Shown one piece after another: positions 31,833 through 39,096 of a stretch of DNA of 40,631 nt (positions are counted from its first letter, which is position 1; each line of letters opens with the position of its first letter). The notes under the pieces are model-generated. The model was not told the DNA's origin and did not search any database. It saw only the letters and a list, made by a program, of their open reading frames with translations. The stretch is from the NCBI GenBank assembly GCA_937916515.1, contig CALFSX010000156.1, positions 1 to 40,631 on the forward strand, given 5' to 3'. This DNA is from an uncultured Planctomycetaceae bacterium (GTDB lineage: Bacteria > Planctomycetota > Planctomycetia > Planctomycetales > Planctomycetaceae). The translations under genes and the position numbers were made by a program.

Positions 31833-32624
31833 ATAGGTGACGCAATCGCGTTTTGTGATCCAGCCTGCTCCAGAATCTCCTACCTGGATATTCAGCCAGT
31901 CGTTCTGTTCACCCAGCACGATAAATTCCGTACCTTCTTTTAATGCTTGATTAAAAGCGGTGTCGTAAGTGTCTGAACCGCCTTTGCGAGCCGTTGTTTC
32001 TGTGGCCACAATAACTCCGTGGCGCACGTGTTCGATAAAGTACCAGTCTCTGCCCAGCGAAGCCGCTGCAAATAACAGCAGAATCAAAGCCAGCAGCGAC
32101 AATCGAGCAAACACGATCTTTTGCCAGCCAAGCTGACTCAACAGGCTAAACCAGATTAAGATGCCAAGCAGTGCTGTTACCAGCCAGGCTTTTTCGTGAT
32201 AGCTGATCGAATGCTGCCAGAAGAAGACATAATCCAGAATCGGTTTCTTCGATTCTGCCGAAACGTCTCCTAACGCGTGCCGCAGATTCGCATTTAGCCA
32301 GGGATCTCGCGGCAAGTGGCGTACTGCCTGTCGGTAAGAGGCGATTGCTCGGCCACGCTTTTCAGCTCGCATCCAGGCATTGCCCTGATTGTAGAGCACG
32401 CTGCCAGACGAAAACCCACTGTCAAGAATCTCCTGATACAGCATCGCTGTTTGAACATAGTCTTCCGGCGTACTGGCTTTATTGAATTTTTCTTCGGCCT
32501 GCTGAAATCGGCGAGACGTTTCCAGATCGGGTGATGTGCCGCAACCGGCGATGGCCAGCAGTGCTGGCAACAGCATGTAAAAAGAGCGACAGCCTGCACT
32601 TAAAAAGGATTTACAAACTAACAT
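31830..32624 (-). CDS. BatE-like TPR lipoprotein with SH3 domain
   Basis: 264 residues. The start ATG at 32624 lies inside the end of batD (7-nt overlap) with a GGAG five bases upstream. The N terminus ends in LLAIAGC, a lipobox, so it is probably a lipoprotein. Residues about 35-130 hold TPR-like helices (TAMLYQEILDSGFSSGSVLY, GRAIASYRQAVRHLPRDPWL); two membrane-like segments follow (about 148-190), and the C terminus (about 200-264) is a bacterial SH3-type domain (EGTEFIVLGEQNDWLNIQVG, GWITKRDCVTY). This order matches BatE. Bat proteins are linked to aerotolerance and envelope stress, usually in moxR-batABCDE operons; here only the D-E pair is present. Stop codon lies in repeat copy C. Confidence 0.8.
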   Translation of the reverse strand: MLVCKSFLSAGCRSFYMLLPALLAIAGCGTSPDLETSRRFQQAEEKFNKASTPEDYVQTAMLYQEILDSGFSSGSVLYNQGNAWMRAEKRGRAIASYRQAVRHLPRDPWLNANLRHALGDVSAESKKPILDYVFFWQHSISYHEKAWLVTALLGILIWFSLLSQLGWQKIVFARLSLLALILLLFAAASLGRDWYFIEHVRHGVIVATETTARKGGSDTYDTAFNQALKEGTEFIVLGEQNDWLNIQVGDSGAGWITKRDCVTY

Positions 32625-34573
32625 TGTTTCTCCAGTGCGGCGCCCAGATCTGTCACCAGCGTTTTGCAGATCGTAATTAGTTCTGATGGGCTGTTGAGGC
32701 TGGCCCCGTAGCGAGCTGCGTCGCACTGGTCCATAAACTGCCGAGTTCGCTGTTGCAGTTCGTGGTTGATTCCTGCGGCGGCCAGGTGATTGACGGCGTC
32801 GCTAGACGTCATTCCGGCGGACGCGTTTCCTGTGAAGTCGGCAATCAGTCCTTTAATGGCGTCGTTAATGGTGTCCAGCAATGCCTTATCATCGCTGCCG
32901 GGTTGCAGCGACTTCAGCGTGTTGGCAGCGTTTAGTCTGGCTGCCTTTCTGCGAACGAAAGCGGGGTCGGCATGCAGTCGTTGTTGACGCTTCATTCCCA
33001 GGCTTACGATCGCAAACGTACTTAGCATGGTCGCCCAGATTCCGGCCCAGTGTTTCAATGAAAAGCTGGTTGCTTTCAATGATTCCAGGCTGGAATGGTT
33101 CGCAAATATTCCGCCGCTGGTTGCCTGCAGTAACGGATCTGCAGGCTTCGTTGCACCGGCAGAAGAAACAATATCCGCACCTGAAAGCTCGCGTGCTTCC
33201 TGAATGCTGACGGGAATCGCGGCTGTTTGAATTGTCACGTAGTCTTCTTTGATTGGGTCGAAATACGACACGGGAATTGCCGGGAATTCCGTTACTTCGG
33301 TCGTAAGAGGTCGCAGGCTGTAAGTGAAGACTTTCGCGTTTTGCTGCGAATCGATGGTGGCATCGTAGGTTCTGAACTTTGCGTTCATACCTTCGATGTC
33401 GCCAATACTGGGTGGCACTGCGTCATCGATGTGTCCGCTTCCGGAAATTCGTACCATCAGTGTCATCGGATCGCCAACTCGACCTTCGCTGGGAGCCAAT
33501 GAAGCGTTGGCGACAAAATTCTGACCAATCACGCCGATGTAACTGCCCGGACGATTTGCCAACGGAGCCGACTTCGCCTCAATCTTCAGAGTGTCAGATA
33601 CGGCATAGACTTCTTCACCTGCCAGTCGACCGTTTTTGATTTCTGTGCCAAACGTGCCCTTCAAGTTAACCGGGCCAAGCGAATACGAACCCGGTTTCGA
33701 CGCCGTGAACGTACGTTCAAACGTATATTCGAAGTACTGCACAACGTTGCCTTCGTCGTCCGTTTGGTCAACAGGTTTGGGAGTCGGTTTAAAGACCGTG
33801 GTTTCTCTGCCGAAAAACGAAATCGAAGTTGTGCCGATATTGTTAATTTGAAATCCATCCGGGTCTTCTCTAAAACCTCGCCGACTGGTTTGCATCATCG
33901 GCTGCAGAATTTCTCGCCACTCCACTTGCGGATCAAGGCCTGTGGGCAGGTTCTGATCGTCAAGCCACGGAATCACCAGTCGCACCGGACTGCGATCCTG
34001 AACACTTAGCGGACTGCGATCGGAAATTTCGTCCGGAAGTCGCTTGATTAAAACTTTCAGCGTAACGGTAAATGGTCGCATCAAAAACACAGACGTTTGG
34101 TCGCACGACATCTGCAGTAGAGCGATGTTCTGGTCACTGGGGGCAATCACAGAAATCGGAACGCTGCGGCCCGTCAACGTCTGCCCGTTGACGTCTGCGG
34201 TTGGAGCGGGAATTTCTGTTGTCGATGAATCTGTCGGCGTTAGACGATATTGATACATCATTCCGCGACGTATCACTTCGCTGCGACGGCCGTTAATGAT
34301 GGTAATCTGCTGCGAGTTCAGCGACTGCTCGCCCAAAAACTCCACCGTGAAGTTTTTGAAGCTGCTAAGATCCGGAGCTGACGGGTTCTCGACGTGATTC
34401 AGCGTCAACTGGTAAATAATGGATTCGCCGACATAAACTTTGTCGCGATCCACTTCAACCACAATTTCCGGTTCCTGAGCACCGGCAACCGTAGTGACGC
34501 CCAGTAATGCCCACAATGCGCAGCCGAAAATCATAAGTTTAGGCAAGCTTATTGTCCCGGTATGCCGTGTCAT
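32618..34573 (-). CDS. batD: BatD family protein
   Basis: 651 residues. Signal peptide MTRHTGTISLPKLMIFGCAL...VAGAQ, then a large BatD ectodomain of beta-sandwich repeats (about 33-490) with EIVVEVDRDKVYVGESIIYQLTL, DLSSFKNFTVEFLGEQSLNS, GRRSEVIRRGMMYQYRLTP, a typical BatD opening. A membrane segment near residue 505-525 (FSLKHWAGIWATMLSTFAIVSLG) leaves a cytosolic tail of about 120 residues, rich in helices. Function: envelope-associated, proposed in oxygen or stress tolerance, acting with the VWA proteins BatA/BatB. Those partners and moxR are not in the window: immediately upstream is repeat copy D and a divergently oriented DUF1501 gene. Confidence 0.88.
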   Translation of the reverse strand: MTRHTGTISLPKLMIFGCALWALLGVTTVAGAQEPEIVVEVDRDKVYVGESIIYQLTLNHVENPSAPDLSSFKNFTVEFLGEQSLNSQQITIINGRRSEVIRRGMMYQYRLTPTDSSTTEIPAPTADVNGQTLTGRSVPISVIAPSDQNIALLQMSCDQTSVFLMRPFTVTLKVLIKRLPDEISDRSPLSVQDRSPVRLVIPWLDDQNLPTGLDPQVEWREILQPMMQTSRRGFREDPDGFQINNIGTTSISFFGRETTVFKPTPKPVDQTDDEGNVVQYFEYTFERTFTASKPGSYSLGPVNLKGTFGTEIKNGRLAGEEVYAVSDTLKIEAKSAPLANRPGSYIGVIGQNFVANASLAPSEGRVGDPMTLMVRISGSGHIDDAVPPSIGDIEGMNAKFRTYDATIDSQQNAKVFTYSLRPLTTEVTEFPAIPVSYFDPIKEDYVTIQTAAIPVSIQEARELSGADIVSSAGATKPADPLLQATSGGIFANHSSLESLKATSFSLKHWAGIWATMLSTFAIVSLGMKRQQRLHADPAFVRRKAARLNAANTLKSLQPGSDDKALLDTINDAIKGLIADFTGNASAGMTSSDAVNHLAAAGINHELQQRTRQFMDQCDAARYGASLNSPSELITICKTLVTDLGAALEKQC

Positions 34574-34956
34574 TTGTGCCTGATTAAATGTTCGAAGTAG
34601 GTCGTCACGTAAATTTTAACAGTGACGTAGATTAGTGGATTTTTGATCTGCAGGGTACGCTGTCAATACGATTCGTGTTTGCTGAATTCATTGCTCGTCG
34701 ACGAATGGTGGCTGTTTTTCAATGCGAATGGAGTTGTCTGGCTGAAATGGGTAAGGTGAAGGCCTAGTTTAAAGTGTTTTGGTCAGAGTCTTACTCAAAA
34801 AGGTGAGTGCACGGAACGCGCATCATTTTGGTAGCGACAACGGAGCGGCTCGGCGATTCGAACGTCCCACGCTTTTCCGTATGCCACGCCACTGGGGCAA
34901 GGGCGAAGCTCTTGCTAAGATTTCAATTTGCTGTTGCCGAAACGGCGGGTTTAACG
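34574..34956. other. 383-bp divergent region holding repeat copy D
   Basis: Between batD (minus) and DUF1501 (plus). The left 230 bp show no gene and should contain the batD promoter. The right part is repeat copy D (34807-34917) followed by the RBS-like GGCGGG ahead of ATG 34957. An open frame runs from 34807 through the repeat into the DUF1501 gene, so automated start calling may extend that gene wrongly. Confidence 0.55.
34807..34917 (-). repeat. dispersed repeat, copy D
   Basis: About 111 bp, minus orientation: minus strand reads TAGCAAGAGCTTCGCCCTTG, AGTGGCGTGGCATACGG, GACGTTCGAATCGCCGAG, CTCCGTTGTCGCTACC, ending near GTGCAC. The hairpin carries one mismatch (GAGC instead of GGGC). Its hairpin end faces the DUF1501 start 40 bp away. 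Confidence 0.85.
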
Positions 34957-36441
34957 ATGAATTATTTTGCAGAAAACCAACTTGCTGCGACTCGCCGACA
35001 ACTGCTGACGTCTGCCGGCACCGGTTTGGGAGCCGCCGCATTGGCGACGCTGCTGAATTCGCCGAAAACGTACGCCGCTGGTGCCGGTTTGAAGGGGACC
35101 GTGGCGGCCGATTCGCTGGGCGGCCTGGCAGGCCTGCCGCACATCAGCCCCAAAGTGAAAAACGTTATTTATCTGTTTCAAAACGGAGCCCCCACGCACG
35201 TCGACATTTTCGACCACAAGCCGTTGCTGACCAAACTTCACGGGCAGCCCATTCCATCCGGATTTGTAGATGGAAAACGCTTCAGCACCATGACGGGCAA
35301 CGCATCCGGCAAGTTAATGCTGGCTCCCGTAGAACCGTTTCGAAAACACGGCCAGTGCGGGGCCACGGTCAGCGATCTAATGCCGTACACCGCGAAGATT
35401 GTCGATAAGCTGTGCTTTCTAAAAAGCATGCACACCGAGTCCGTCAATCATGCTCCCGCAATTACGTTTTTGCTGACAGGTTCAGAAATTCCTGGACGCC
35501 CCACTTTGGGAGCGTGGCTGAACTATGGTCTTGGCAACGAAGCCGACGACCTGCCGGCATTTGTGGTAATGACGTCCATCAGCAAAGGGACATCGTGCGG
35601 ACAGATCTTCTACGACTTCTATTGGGGCAGCGGTTTTCTGCCGTCTCGCTATCAGGGAGTCAAGTTTCGCAGTGGTGGCGATCCGGTGCTGTATCTGTCG
35701 AATCCGGACGGCGTGACTCGCGAAATGCGTCGTGGCTGGTTGGACGACCTGGCAAAGCTGAATCGAGCTAAGTTGCAGCAGCACGGAGATCCGGAAATTG
35801 CAACTCGGATTGCTCAATACGAAATGGGTTTCAAAATGCAGGCCAGCGTGCCGGAACTCACCGACCTGTCCGGCGAAACCAAAGAAACGCTGGACATGTA
35901 CGGCCCGTCAGTTTTGGAACGAGGAACGTTCGCTCACAACTGCCTGCTGGCCCGAAGGCTGGTTGAACGAGGCACTCGGTTTGTGCAATTGATGCATGCT
36001 GGCTGGGATCAACACAACAGTCTAACCACCGAACTGTACAACCAGTGCCGCGACACAGATCAACCGTCGGCCGCTCTTGTGAAAGACCTGGAACAGCGCG
36101 GATTGCTGGAAGACACTTTGGTGATCTGGGGCGGTGAATTTGGACGAACGCCGTTCCTTCAGGGTGACATCAATAACAGAGTTCGCTGGGGCCGAGATCA
36201 TCATCCGTATGCGTTTACCGTGTGGATGGCTGGCGGCGGCGTGAAGCCCGGCTTTACCTGGGGCGCATCCGACGAACTCGGCATCAACGTGGCAGAAAAT
36301 GGAGTTCATGTTCACGATCTGCAAGCCACGATTTTGCACCTGCTGGGAATCAACCACGAACAGCTAACCTACCGCTTTCAAGGCCGCCAGTTTCGTCTGA
36401 CCGACGTCCACGGCCACCCCGTTCACGAAATCATGACCTAA
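34957..36441 (+). CDS. DUF1501 protein with Tat-like signal
   Basis: 494 residues from ATG 34957 (MNYFAENQLAATRRQLLTSAGTGLGAAAL); the twin arginine at about residues 13-14 and the hydrophobic stretch after it make a plausible Tat signal. Family marks: NVIYLFQNGAPTHVDIFDHKP, SVNHAPAITFLLTGSEIPGRP, RLVERGTRFVQLMHAGWDQH, LVIWGGEFGRTPFLQ and GRDHHPYAFTVWMAGGGVKPG. It belongs to the longer DUF1501 subtype that pairs with DUF1553 proteins, yet no DUF1549/DUF1553 gene adjoins it. The gene is bracketed by repeat copies D and E in inverted orientation, and its TAA stop lies in the first bases of copy E. Confidence 0.92.
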   Translation: MNYFAENQLAATRRQLLTSAGTGLGAAALATLLNSPKTYAAGAGLKGTVAADSLGGLAGLPHISPKVKNVIYLFQNGAPTHVDIFDHKPLLTKLHGQPIPSGFVDGKRFSTMTGNASGKLMLAPVEPFRKHGQCGATVSDLMPYTAKIVDKLCFLKSMHTESVNHAPAITFLLTGSEIPGRPTLGAWLNYGLGNEADDLPAFVVMTSISKGTSCGQIFYDFYWGSGFLPSRYQGVKFRSGGDPVLYLSNPDGVTREMRRGWLDDLAKLNRAKLQQHGDPEIATRIAQYEMGFKMQASVPELTDLSGETKETLDMYGPSVLERGTFAHNCLLARRLVERGTRFVQLMHAGWDQHNSLTTELYNQCRDTDQPSAALVKDLEQRGLLEDTLVIWGGEFGRTPFLQGDINNRVRWGRDHHPYAFTVWMAGGGVKPGFTWGASDELGINVAENGVHVHDLQATILHLLGINHEQLTYRFQGRQFRLTDVHGHPVHEIMT

Positions 36442-36536
36442 CAAGGGCTTCGCCCTTGACCCGGTGGCGTGGCATGCGGGAAGACGCGGGACGTTCGAAT
36501 CGCCGAGCCGCTCCGTTGTCGCTGCGCAACAGAAGC
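36439..36536 (+). repeat. dispersed repeat, copy E
   Basis: About 98 bp, + orientation, opening TAACAAGGGCTTCGCCCTTG with TAA being the DUF1501 stop codon, then GGTGGCGTGGCATGCGGG, GACGTTCGAATCGCCGAG, CTCCGTTGTCGCTGCG. Closest to copies B and D. Confidence 0.85.
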
Positions 36537-36592
36537 ACGTGGGGGTGAATTGGGGCGGCCACTTCCGTCAGGTGTGAATTAGCGGTTTTACC

Positions 36593-36634
36593 AAACGTAG
36601 CCATCACGACGGAGCGTGACGGCTACGTTTTTTG
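36593..36634 (+). terminator. rho-independent terminator downstream of the DUF1501 gene
   Basis: AAACGTAGCC pairs with GGCTACGTTT (10 bp) and an inner TCACG/CGTGA extends the stem across a single mismatch, followed by TTTTTG. About 150 bp after the stop codon at 36441. Confidence 0.85.
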
Positions 36635-36900
36635 TAATGCGACTACGTCAGAAAATGCTGCTGAGCGTGCAATCGGATGCGTTTCTGTTGCCGCTGGGCG
36701 TTCGCAAAGTGCAATTTGGGAGTGTGGCCCAAACGACATTTGGTCGATTGAGATACGTATGAAATAGCTGTTGTTGCGTTTTGCAGCACATTGTTGCGTG
36801 TGGAACTGACGCAACTTAGGGGCGATTTTGGGTTCAAGTTGCGCCGGACGCGTCAATTCCCCAATCTGCAACGTGTTGTGGCTATTGGATTTAGGGTCAA

Positions 36901-36928
36901 TCTTCAGATATTAACCAAATACTGAAGA
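36901..36928. promoter_or_regulatory. inverted repeat, possible operator
   Basis: TCTTCAG and CTGAAGA are perfect arms around a 14-nt AT-rich centre; with one bulge the pairing extends to TATT/AATA. It lies about 200 bp before the pseudopilin gene and could be an operator or upstream promoter element. Confidence 0.4.
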
Positions 36929-36997
36929 CTTTTCACCGGATTTGCCCCAGAATTTGCGTTACTAAGATCACCGAAGCGAAACAAGCAAGGGGTGGTC

Positions 36998-37057
36998 ATG
37001 CTGAACAACACAGGTTCGCTTGTGTTTTTGGCTCAGGAGGAAGACCAACGTCTTTAA
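36998..37057 (+). CDS. possible 19-aa leader peptide
   Basis: ATG-initiated 19-residue frame (MLNNTGSLVFLAQEEDQRL) preceded by AAGGGGTGG with good spacing, ending 69 bp before the pseudopilin start. Nothing in the peptide suggests amino-acid attenuation. It could be a regulatory upstream ORF or chance. Confidence 0.3.
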   Translation: MLNNTGSLVFLAQEEDQRL

Positions 37058-37126
37058 ACGGAACGCTCCCTTCTTCATGTTATTTGCCCGATCGGGATCA
37101 ATCCAATCTTTTGCTGGAGAGCACTA

Positions 37127-38248
37127 ATGCAGTCACGTCGTCCCACAACAGCGTCGAATAAAAGACGACGCGGCTTTACCTTGATTGAACTTTTGGTGGT
37201 GATTTCAATTATCGCCACTTTAATGTCCCTGATTCTTCCAGCGATTCAAAACGCTCGGGAAGCCGGTCGACGAACTCAGTGTTTGAATAACCTTAGAAAC
37301 GTAACGGTCGCGATGCACAACTTCGCATCATCCAACAAAAGCCGACTACCTGCATCTGCAACGTTTCTGCCTGGTGGTTCTGGTGACGACCATGTTGAAG
37401 GTTACAGTTGGGCCGTTGAGCTACTGCCGTTCCTTGATCAGCAAGGTACGTATGACCGATGGAATAAAGGAATCGCTTGGAATGCTGGATCGAATGCGTC
37501 CGCTGCACTTGCGAGCGGTCTTTATGTTCCTGCCTTCGCCTGTCCGAATGATGAGTCAGCTTTTCAGACACCAGGTGGTTTGACCTATGTTGTTAACTCT
37601 GGATTTGGTGATACCGATCCAGGCACAGACACCGTTTCGAACTCTGCCGCAACTGCCCCTGTCGCAACCACACACACGAACCGACATTCGTATGTTGTTG
37701 AGCCGTTTGACTGGAATGGCGACGGGAATGTTGGCGTCATCGATGGTTCTGACCAGGCTGTCACACAGGCGACTGGTGTGATGTGGCCGAGCTTCGCTAA
37801 TGAGAATAATCAAAGCTCAACTTTGGGGAAAATTTACGATGGAACGTCTAACACATTGTTGTTGGGTGAAAACATCAAGTCAGGCGACCCAAGCACAACC
37901 AACTGGGCGGACCCACGAACTCGTGCTTGCTCGTTTATGTATCCGTTGACTGCTGGGTCAATCACTGCAACAACCCTGAGCAATCCTCTTCCAGCTATTG
38001 CATTGGATTCATCTGGCAATCGATTACCAGCTTACCCTAACGAATCCAAGAACGCAGCTCAGGGATCGACAGCATTCTTGGCGTCAAGCCATCCGGGGAT
38101 TGTTGTTGTTTCCTTCGTCGACGGTTCTGCCAGCACAATTAGTGAAGGTATTGACAAGACCGTTTACACTAGCCTGATCACACCTGCCGGTACTCGTCTT
38201 AGAAACGGGTTGACCGTGGAAAAACCAGTTAGTGCTGATTCATTCTAG
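37127..38248 (+). CDS. DUF1559 pseudopilin-like protein
   Basis: 373 residues. N-terminal prepilin signature RRRGFTLIELLVVISIIATLMSLILPAI: G16-F17 cleavage/methylation site, E21, and one membrane helix. NAREAGRRTQCLNNLRNVTVAMHNFAS is the DUF1559 signature. Near the C terminus HPGIVVVSFVDGS fits the H-X9-DG motif. Residues 195-206 read DWNGDGNVGVID, an EF-hand-like calcium loop (D195, N197, D199, G200, N201, D206). DUF1559 proteins are hugely expanded in planctomycetes and thought to be exported by a type II-like pilus system. The gene stands alone with its own terminator. Confidence 0.93.
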   Translation: MQSRRPTTASNKRRRGFTLIELLVVISIIATLMSLILPAIQNAREAGRRTQCLNNLRNVTVAMHNFASSNKSRLPASATFLPGGSGDDHVEGYSWAVELLPFLDQQGTYDRWNKGIAWNAGSNASAALASGLYVPAFACPNDESAFQTPGGLTYVVNSGFGDTDPGTDTVSNSAATAPVATTHTNRHSYVVEPFDWNGDGNVGVIDGSDQAVTQATGVMWPSFANENNQSSTLGKIYDGTSNTLLLGENIKSGDPSTTNWADPRTRACSFMYPLTAGSITATTLSNPLPAIALDSSGNRLPAYPNESKNAAQGSTAFLASSHPGIVVVSFVDGSASTISEGIDKTVYTSLITPAGTRLRNGLTVEKPVSADSF

Positions 38249-38305
38249 TTTCTACGGCTTGGCCTACTGATCAAGCCGAAGATTCATCAGAAACGAAAAA
38301 CGAAA

Positions 38306-38340
38306 AGCCTCTCAGTTGATAAAGCTGGGAGGTTTTTTTG
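38306..38340 (+). terminator. rho-independent terminator of the DUF1559 gene
   Basis: CCTCTCAG pairs with CTGGGAGG (one G-U pair) around a 9-nt loop, followed by T7. Confidence 0.88.
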
Positions 38341-38516
38341 TGCGCTGTGGAATGTGTTGACTTGCGCGATGTGCTAAAAACGTGCGTCAGGTTTTGTCCG
38401 CACAAATACTTTGGGGCATCCTGTCGCTGGACTCGCCAGAGTTCAGTTGTGGAATTCCGAAGTCTGGCGACTCCGGCTACAGATTTCAGTACACGCTATT
38501 AACGCTTGCCTGCACC

Positions 38517-38981
38517 ATGAATATAACCTTTCGCCACGCTTTAGCTGATGACATTGACGTGATCGTTGATTTCAATGTTCGCCTTGCTTTGGAAACGGAA
38601 GACAAGCAATTGCCGGTTGATGTTGTCCGAAAAGGCGTTGCTGCAGCTCTGCAGCTAAGCCCGGAAGCTCGCTACTTTGTTGCAGAATGTGATGGCCGCG
38701 TCATCGGCCAGTTGATGATTACCAGAGAATGGAGCGACTGGCGAAACGGCTGGATTGCATGGATCCAAAGTGTTTACGTGCATGCCGATTTTCGAGGATG
38801 TGGAGTATTCCGGCAGTTGTTTGAACACGTCAAACAGCAGCTTGCTGAAGCCGCCGACGTGGTCTCCATTCGACTGTACGTCGAACAGGACAATAGCACT
38901 GCCATCAGCACCTACGAAAAACTGGGCTTCCAGGATCCCGCCTATCGAGTACTGGAGATGCCGCTGAACTCTGGGAAATAA
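38517..38981 (+). CDS. GNAT family N-acetyltransferase
   Basis: 154 residues from ATG 38517 (MNITFRHALADDIDVIVDFN); the longer frame from 38382 adds a Cys/Ser-rich stretch without match. The acetyl-CoA motif A is IQSVYVHADFRGCGVFRQLFEHV (RGCGVF loop); motif B is DNSTAISTYEKLGFQDPAYRVLEM. Cytosolic; the acceptor cannot be told. It is isolated, between the terminator at 38306 and the sulfatase gene 115 bp downstream. Confidence 0.9.
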   Translation: MNITFRHALADDIDVIVDFNVRLALETEDKQLPVDVVRKGVAAALQLSPEARYFVAECDGRVIGQLMITREWSDWRNGWIAWIQSVYVHADFRGCGVFRQLFEHVKQQLAEAADVVSIRLYVEQDNSTAISTYEKLGFQDPAYRVLEMPLNSGK

Positions 38982-39096
38982 CGCATGCTTGACTGCGTGA
39001 TGGCTACTTTGGTTTCGTGCACAGCCTCGTTAAGCTTGTGATGGTGCGGGCCTTACTCGTGCAAACTGCATTTCGGCCATCGGGAAAACCTGAATC

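Larger units (their letters stand above)
36635..37126. other. 492-bp leader region of the pseudopilin gene
   Basis: No convincing long gene. It contains a dyad (36901-36928) and a 19-codon ORF with a good RBS (36998-37057), both listed separately. GCACTAATG with GGAGAG eight to twelve bases upstream marks the start of the DUF1559 gene. Confidence 0.5.

Noticed and set aside
34779-35408. Long frames running through the repeats (also 25633-25929, 27501-27689, 36222-36548) that give similar peptides
   Set aside because: The similarity comes from the shared DNA repeat; the frames have no RBS, cross real genes and lack domain matches.
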